Source: Salvator merianae (lineage: Eukaryota; Chordata; Lepidosauria; Squamata; Teiidae). Taken from it: DNA of 64,000 nt. Within the stretch, counting starts at the first letter, position 1. Each line of letters opens with the position of its first letter. The position numbers and the translations under genes were made by a program. This document shows, piece after piece, positions 59,185 through 64,000 of this stretch. Location: positions 56,278,943 to 56,342,942 of the forward strand of contig QVOM02000126.1 in NCBI GenBank assembly GCA_003586115.2, given 5' to 3'. Under the pieces are notes generated by a model that was not told the origin of the DNA, ran no database searches, and saw only the letters and a program-made list of their open reading frames with translations.

Positions 59185-59647
59185 GGGTCTGTTCACACTT
59201 ACTGCTTAGTGAGCTTCCAGATGCTCACGAGACAGGCCCATCTGCATGTCCATGAGTGCCTCCAGCTGCTCTCAAATACTACTAGCTGTGGACAACTAAA
59301 ATGTCCACAGTTTAACCAGGAGGAACTGGATGGTTCTTGGTCAACAGGGTTCACACCTTCCTCTGGATGCAAATGCTGCAAGTGCGTGGGCAGCACTGCT
59401 GCAACTGCGCAGTTGCACACCGGGTCCCGATCACTGTGGGAACATCTGGCCACATGCTGGATGTTACCACAGCTGCTGCCATGGCAATCAGACTTGCCCT
59501 GGAAGGGCCATCCACACTTCTAGTGATGGTGGCCCAGTACGTGGTTGTTCCAGCTCTCAAAGTATGGATGGCTGCCTCTATGTCTGATCCTTACCAGCCT
59601 GATATGGTATTACTATACCATACCAGGCTGTAAAGTGCAAACAGGCC
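59185..59647. mobile_element. Inverted-repeat element family, copy 1
   Basis: The left end is GGGTCTGTTCACACTTAC and the right end on the other strand is GGCCTGTTTGCACTTTACAG. Near the right end a small hairpin (cctgatatggtat..ataccatacc) precedes 'aggctgtaaagtgcaaacaggcc'. It shares ordered words with 59886, 61262, 29361 and 32368. No convincing target duplication. Confidence 0.75.
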
Positions 59648-59885
59648 GAAGAACTCAGAACAAACTTCTGTTTCTTTGATTGCCCCTTGAAACCAAATAC
59701 CTTCATTGGTTATAATACTCAAGTTCCTGATAGTTTACCAATAGTGAGGGTGCAAAACCTTTTTTTTTTTCACATAAGTGCCTTGGCAGCTGCCTCAACA
59801 GACACCTGTGTGAGTGACTACATGAGGCAGAAAACCTTCTGGTCACTTCAATATCACCCCATTTCAAGCACATGGATGTAATCAG

Positions 59886-60248
59886 GGGTTTGTTCACACT
59901 TGCTACTGTAGAGTGATATAGTTATACCATTCTACACTGAAACAGAACCCTGAACCAGGGTACCCACACTCACAGTGCAGATACCGGCCCACCTGCCATG
60001 ACAGCAGCTGCGGAAACGTCTGGCCACAGCTATGGCAACCGAGAACACGGCGTGTGACTGTGCAGACACAGTTGCACTGCAGCCTGCAGCATTCACACCC
60101 TGTCCAGCTGCTCCTGTCAAGTTGTAGATGCAATTTAGCTGTCCACAGCTAGTAGTGTTCAGAAGCATCTACAGATAATCCACTCAGTGCGGACACATTT
60201 TGCTTGTGAGCGTCCAGATGCTCACTAGTAACCAAGTGCAAACAGGCC
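59886..60248. mobile_element. Inverted-repeat element family, copy 2 (inverted relative to copy 1)
   Basis: The left end is GGGTTTGTTCACACTTGC and the right end on the other strand is GGCCTGTTTGCACTTGG. It contains the hairpin at its left side (tagagtg..cattctaca) and 'agctgtccacagctagtag' on the plus strand, so it lies opposite to copies 1 and 3. CAG near both edges may be a duplication, but the boundary is ambiguous. Confidence 0.75.
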
Positions 60249-61094
60249 ACAGGTGGAACCTCCCTTGGACTGCACCAGAAAGCAAAATGGAGGCTCCTAG
60301 TACACTGGCGGGTCTGGTGTGCTAGTCACCGCAGAATCACCCTTGGTTTTATAATAATACAAGTTCAGCCATAGCAGTAATAGATGCTATTTGGAAGCTC
60401 TTTCCTTCTGTGTAAATGGGGAGTTTTACATAGATCCAAAAACTACATGATGCTTTTAATCTTTAAGCTATTTAGAGTACAGGTTACACAGTTTTAAACA
60501 CTGCATATTTCCCTGCTTTTCTTTTTGTAAATGAAAGCTCAAGTTGTCTGGGAAGTATCAAAAAGTTCCTGTGTGACAGATAGGTTTTACGGTTTGGGGT
60601 GGGGAATGTACTTAACACTCTACCCTCCTCCCGACTCCCTTGTTTGGAATGAGCTTTGCTGCCAAGAATGCCATTTATTGCTAAAGTAAAACATCATAAA
60701 GGGAATAGCTGCTGAGCAGTCAACCCATGGATCACCCTAATGGATAAGGCTGCAAATTATTCTGATGACCCTGCAGACATCCCCCTGCGTTTGTCAAGGC
60801 ACTGAGCACAGAGTGAAGTAGCAAATAATTTGCACTCATCTTGGATGTGTATCCAAATCACCAAAAGGTGCATCAGAATATCCAGCAGTTCCTTAGAATT
60901 CCGAAGTACAACAAGGAACCTGTTTCGTATTCGAAGGGAGGCCTGTGGTATTCTGGCAGTTCTGTATAGTGTTGAAAAAGAGTGGGAGGAAAAGAATGTT
61001 CAAATCATCACCATGCAGGGGTTGCTTAGCCTTCTTAGCCTACTTGCCCATTAGGCCTCCTTCTAAGGGTGAGGGGTGCAAATGACTGTGGTTG

Positions 61095-61213
61095 TTGGTG
61101 TTGTCCACTCACTCATTTGTGTCTGGCTCTTTGTGACCCTATGGACCACAGCACACCAGCCCCCTCTATTCTCCACTGCCTCCTAAAGTTTGCCCAAAGC
61201 CATGGTGGCTATA
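61095..61213 (+). mobile_element. BovB-like LINE/SINE 3' fragment
   Basis: 'gtccactcactcatttgtgtctggctctttgtgaccctatggaccacagcacaccagcc...ctccactgcctcc.aaagtttg' closely follows the phrase typical of BovB-derived 3' ends (gtccgactctttgtgacccc.tggac). BovB is abundant in squamates. Only about 120 bases are present. Confidence 0.75.
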
Positions 61214-61261
61214 CAGGTATACAACATGAAAACATCCCTGAAATTCATGCTATGAGACCAG

Positions 61262-61695
61262 GGGCCTGTTTGCACTGGCCTGTTGGTGAGCTCCTGGTTG
61301 CTTACCGGACAGGCCCGTCTGCATGGTCCTTCCGCCTCAGTGTCTGGGAGCATCTACAGTCACTCCTGGATGCTACTAGCTGTGCACAACAAAAACATTG
61401 CCCACAGCATGACCAGGAGCAGCTGGATGGTCTTCCAGGTGCAAACAGAGTGAATGGGTGGGGCAGCTGCAGCCGTGCAGTTGCATGCTGCATCCCAATT
61501 GCTGTGGCAAAGGGCAGATGTTCCCACAGCTGCTGTATTGGCTGTTGGGCTGGCCTTCTGCACTGTAAGGGATGGAGCCCCAATACAGGGCTGTTCTGGC
61601 CCCTGAAGTATAGAGGGCCACCACACCTCTGCGTCTTTTCCAGCCTAGAATGGTATTGGCATACCATTCTAGGCTGTAAAGTATGAACAAGACCC
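61262..61695. mobile_element. Inverted-repeat element family, copy 3
   Basis: The left end is GGGCCTGTTTGCACTGG and the right end on the other strand is GGGTCTTGTTCATACTTTAC. It has the hairpin 'cctagaatggtat..ataccattctagg' at the right side. Same orientation as copy 1. A 205-codon plus-strand frame runs from the BovB fragment through this element and is fortuitous. Confidence 0.75.
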
Positions 61696-61977
61696 GGACC
61701 TTCTCCTACCATACCAACTGCCCTATTATACCAAAAGCACTAGCCTTTCCCATCTCATCTGTACTGTCTTGAATATGCTTTATTCATGTTTAGAGTGGAA
61801 AGGGGAAACAGCCCTTTATATCAGAACTGTAAGCAAAAATGCAGCACTTTTGTGCATACTCCGGCACTACAAAAACAGACGCTTTTGTACGTCAGTGCTC
61901 TGATTCAGTTCTGCCGCTCTTTAGACAGGTTTTCTTCTTAACAGCAGACAGCACTTACCTTAATCTCTGTGGCAGAC

Positions 61978-62020
61978 CCCACACACACGTACAGAGAGAG
62001 AGAGAGATGCACACACATAT
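61978..62020. repeat. CA/GA/CA compound microsatellite
   Basis: Short (CA)n, (GA)n and (CA)n runs in succession. Confidence 0.85.
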
Positions 62021-62272
62021 ATCAGATCAAAGAAAAAGAAGTGACAGATCACTTTATCCCCTACAGCTTAAATAAGATCTAAAATCTACAAGGGTTTATT
62101 TCTAATTTCAGGAAATAATGTTGAAAGATGTCTGGGGGGTCTTGAAGGCTGCATCCACATGGCTGAAAAACATGGAATATAAGGGGTCCAAAGGGCATAG
62201 TGACTAGGTCCACAGCTCACTCCAGAGGCAGGAGCAACTTATCTGCTCCATTCTGGGATCATTTCCTGTGTG

Positions 62273-62566
62273 TTCCTTAATAGGGATGTGCGCGAATGAA
62301 ATCCACGTGTTCATTTCATCATTAAAGCGAAAACCCATTTGTTCATTTCGTTGCTGAACTGTTTAACTGAAAAACTGTTTTTTTTGCATTCATTTTTGCA
62401 TTTTTTTTACAAAGAAAAATATCATTTTGTTTGTTTGTTTGTTTTCACAATTGTGAGACTGGTTCGATTCAACTGAAGTTTGGAGAATGCAAAAACTGCC
62501 TTTTCAATTCAATATTTGATTGAATTTGCAAACGCAAATTGAATTTTGCACATCTTTATTCCTTAA
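62273..62566. mobile_element. hAT-like MITE with perfect 8-bp TSD
   Basis: The element at 62281-62558 begins TAGGGATGTGC and ends with the complement of TAAAGATGTGC. It is flanked by TTCCTTAA on both sides (62273-62280 and 62559-62566). TAGGGATGTGC-type ends with 8-bp duplications fit the hAT superfamily. The interior has T-rich and GTTT runs and inverted words such as 'gaatttgcaaacgcaaattgaattttgc'. No coding capacity. Confidence 0.88.
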
Positions 62567-62775
62567 TGGGGCTAGCTGGAAATTTTGAAACTGGGGAACT
62601 GGCTTCAAAGTTTGCAAGGGCCAGGATCCATGGGCAAGTAAATGTAAATGTAGAAGAAAAGAAGTGAATGATCAGGAGGGGTAAGACACATGAAATATAG
62701 AAGAAACTTTGGAAGGAGGAGGAAATCAGTAGTAAAAAATGTTAGTGTATGAATTAAATATAAATTTTATATGTC

Positions 62776-62826
62776 TTAAATAATTAAATAAAAAAGAATA
62801 TAAAATAAATAAACGAATAAATAAAT
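62776..62826. repeat. AT-rich (AAAT)-type tract
   Basis: Imperfect AAAT/AATA units between the hAT-like and Harbinger-like elements. Confidence 0.7.
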
Positions 62827-62906
62827 GTAATATATCCTGACTCCAAGGCCAGAGCAAGTAGTTTGGCCCAGAAAAAGCCTTCTCCTGCCACCATGCGGAA
62901 GTAGCC

Positions 62907-63423
62907 TAAGGGTATGATCACACATACCATGTCTGAGTCGAATGTCCACGCATATACGCATCTATTTAAGGCGGCAATCAATTATGCCCATCCACATTTC
63001 CCCCGAGTCCTCGAGTCCCTGTGCGCTCTACGATCCGCAGGAGTTTCCTAGCAACGCGACGCTCTACTTTGATTGGTCCCCTTACGCCGCCAAAAGGGAA
63101 TGGCAGGGGGAAGGGTGGTAACAGGATATTGCATTCGAGGAGTTCCCAGTCACACAACTGGCCGCCCCTATTGTGATGCAATTCTTGTAGGCAAATTATT
63201 GCTGACGTCGGGCATTGTGATCGCAGTTTCTCACGGTATTTAGCCTCTACGCGAGATTTCGTGGGCAAGGCGCCTCGAGATCTCGAGGACCCCGGCTGCA
63301 GAAAATGAGACCCGAAGCTGCCTCCGCCAGCCACAAAGGCACCTTCTACAGCAGGCTTTGTGAATGACGGAGCTTCCATGCAACCGGAAGTCGCACGGAA
63401 TAGCCCGTCTGATCGCACCCTAA
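62907..63423. mobile_element. Harbinger-like MITE, 511 bp, TSD TAA
   Basis: The element at 62910-63420 starts GGGTATGATCACACA and ends with the complement of GGGTGCGATCAGACG. It is flanked by TAA (62907-62909 and 63421-63423). The interior is CpG-rich, with TTGATTGGTCC (inverted CCAAT) near 63070. A 167-codon minus-strand frame (62978-63481) crosses the right end and shows no transposase features. Confidence 0.85.
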
Positions 63424-64000
63424 GTCTGGATCTCAGTTTAGAAACACTATTCCAAAGCAAATCTGTTTTTGATTTCCCCAAATCATTTTTTTGTGTATGT
63501 TTGCAGTTCTGAGCAACCTAGCACAATCTTAACAAATCAGACAGAGACCACTTGCTGCATTGCTAACAATATTCTGATTTTTCCAGTCTCTGAAGCCACT
63601 TACATTCCATGTGTATGTGTGTGTGTGTTTGGGGTGTGTGTGTGTTGGTTCACATATACACCTTCATAGAAAATTTGGTGCAGCCTGTGGTGGAACAATC
63701 CTCCAAATGTGTCTTGAAACCCATGCCATTTGTCTTTTTAGCGTTCTTTTATTCTGAAATCTGACTTGGACTTCAAATGGACTTCAAATAGTACAATGGT
63801 CAGCCCATTACATGTGCAGGTCTATTTTGGTCTGTTATGAAAAAGGCTGCTCAGTGTCATTGCTACAGAATTTATCTACAGAGGCTAAGGCTGCATTCAT
63901 ACATATATATATATAAAAGGATATTTTCACACTTTCCACATTAGAATGGGATAATCACCCCATTCTATCATGGAATTAACCTCACAGTGCGGACACGCTA
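63424..64000. other. No gene recognised
   Basis: (TG)n at 63610-63646 and (AT)n near 63905-63915. 'aaggctgcattcatac' near 63889 resembles the GGCTGCAT-type starts at 11719 and 62148, but the window ends before any partner. Confidence 0.4.
63610..63646. repeat. (TG)n microsatellite
   Basis: TG units with a GGGG interruption. Confidence 0.9.

Noticed and set aside
61069..61686. 205-codon plus-strand frame as a host gene
   Set aside because: It crosses a BovB-like fragment and an inverted-repeat element whose relatives are at 59.2 and 29.4 kb. The frame is fortuitous.
62978..63481. 167-codon minus-strand frame as a transposase
   Set aside because: It crosses the element's right end and duplication into flanking DNA and has no DDE-like or DNA-binding features.
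1..64000. Endogenous retrovirus or LTR element
   Set aside because: I saw no paired long terminal repeats, primer-binding site or gag/pol words. All reverse transcriptase fragments fit non-LTR LINEs.

Overview
The window reads as vertebrate nuclear DNA, most likely from a squamate reptile (lizard, gecko or snake). The evidence is its mix of repeats: CR1 LINEs of two kinds (one ending in ATGTTCTT-type repeats, one in the ATTCTATG-type repeats familiar from bird and reptile CR1), L2, several antisense L1 fragments, an R2/R4-type LINE fragment, a tRNA-derived SINE, a BovB-like 3' fragment, and many short DNA transposons. Base composition is moderately AT-rich, with sharp CpG-rich islands that all coincide with transposons. 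I found no convincing host protein-coding exon, rRNA, tRNA gene or CRISPR array. I read the window as intergenic or deep intronic. A single ambiguous base (n) lies at 17634.

Layout. 0-14 kb: two copies of a GC-rich repeat (about 517-830 and 9505-9795), a striking array of TTAATTAA motifs (2722-4545), a terminal-inverted-repeat element with TTA target duplications (5991-6437), and a second such element (12277-12791). 14-23 kb: a long 5'-truncated CR1 copy (14175-17375) split by an L1 fragment, a sister copy of the 6-kb element (19537-19957), and an antisense L2 (20555-22880) that carries an antisense L1 fragment and abuts a 180-bp element. 24-29 kb: a broken R2/R4-type LINE and several CR1 3' ends. 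28-38 kb: a dense run of terminal-inverted-repeat elements, including CpG-rich ones (28459-29140; 36697-37305) and a nearly perfect 191-bp hAT-like hairpin with an 8-bp target duplication (34573-34763). 39-44 kb: the best-preserved CR1 reading frame (39212-39922) and an antisense L1 interrupted by other insertions. 44-56 kb: more small elements, simple repeats and a CR1-inside-CR1 nest (53344-55477). 56-64 kb: a SINE ending in a GGGA tract, a 1245-bp Harbinger-like element with TAA duplications, three neighbouring copies of one element family (59.2-61.7 kb), a hAT-like element with an 8-bp duplication (62281-62558) and another Harbinger-like element (62910-63420).

The unifying observation is a swarm of non-autonomous DNA elements. 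Most begin with a variant of GGGCC-x-TTT-xx-CACTT, or with a related GGGTGTG/GGGTATG/GGCCGCGG end. Many show plausible 3-bp target duplications that are not always the TWA expected of PIF/Harbinger. No transposase gene is visible, so their mobility would have come from elsewhere. The LINE copies are all broken, and nothing here looks like a working gene set. Class assignments rest on recognising motifs by eye; no database search was possible.
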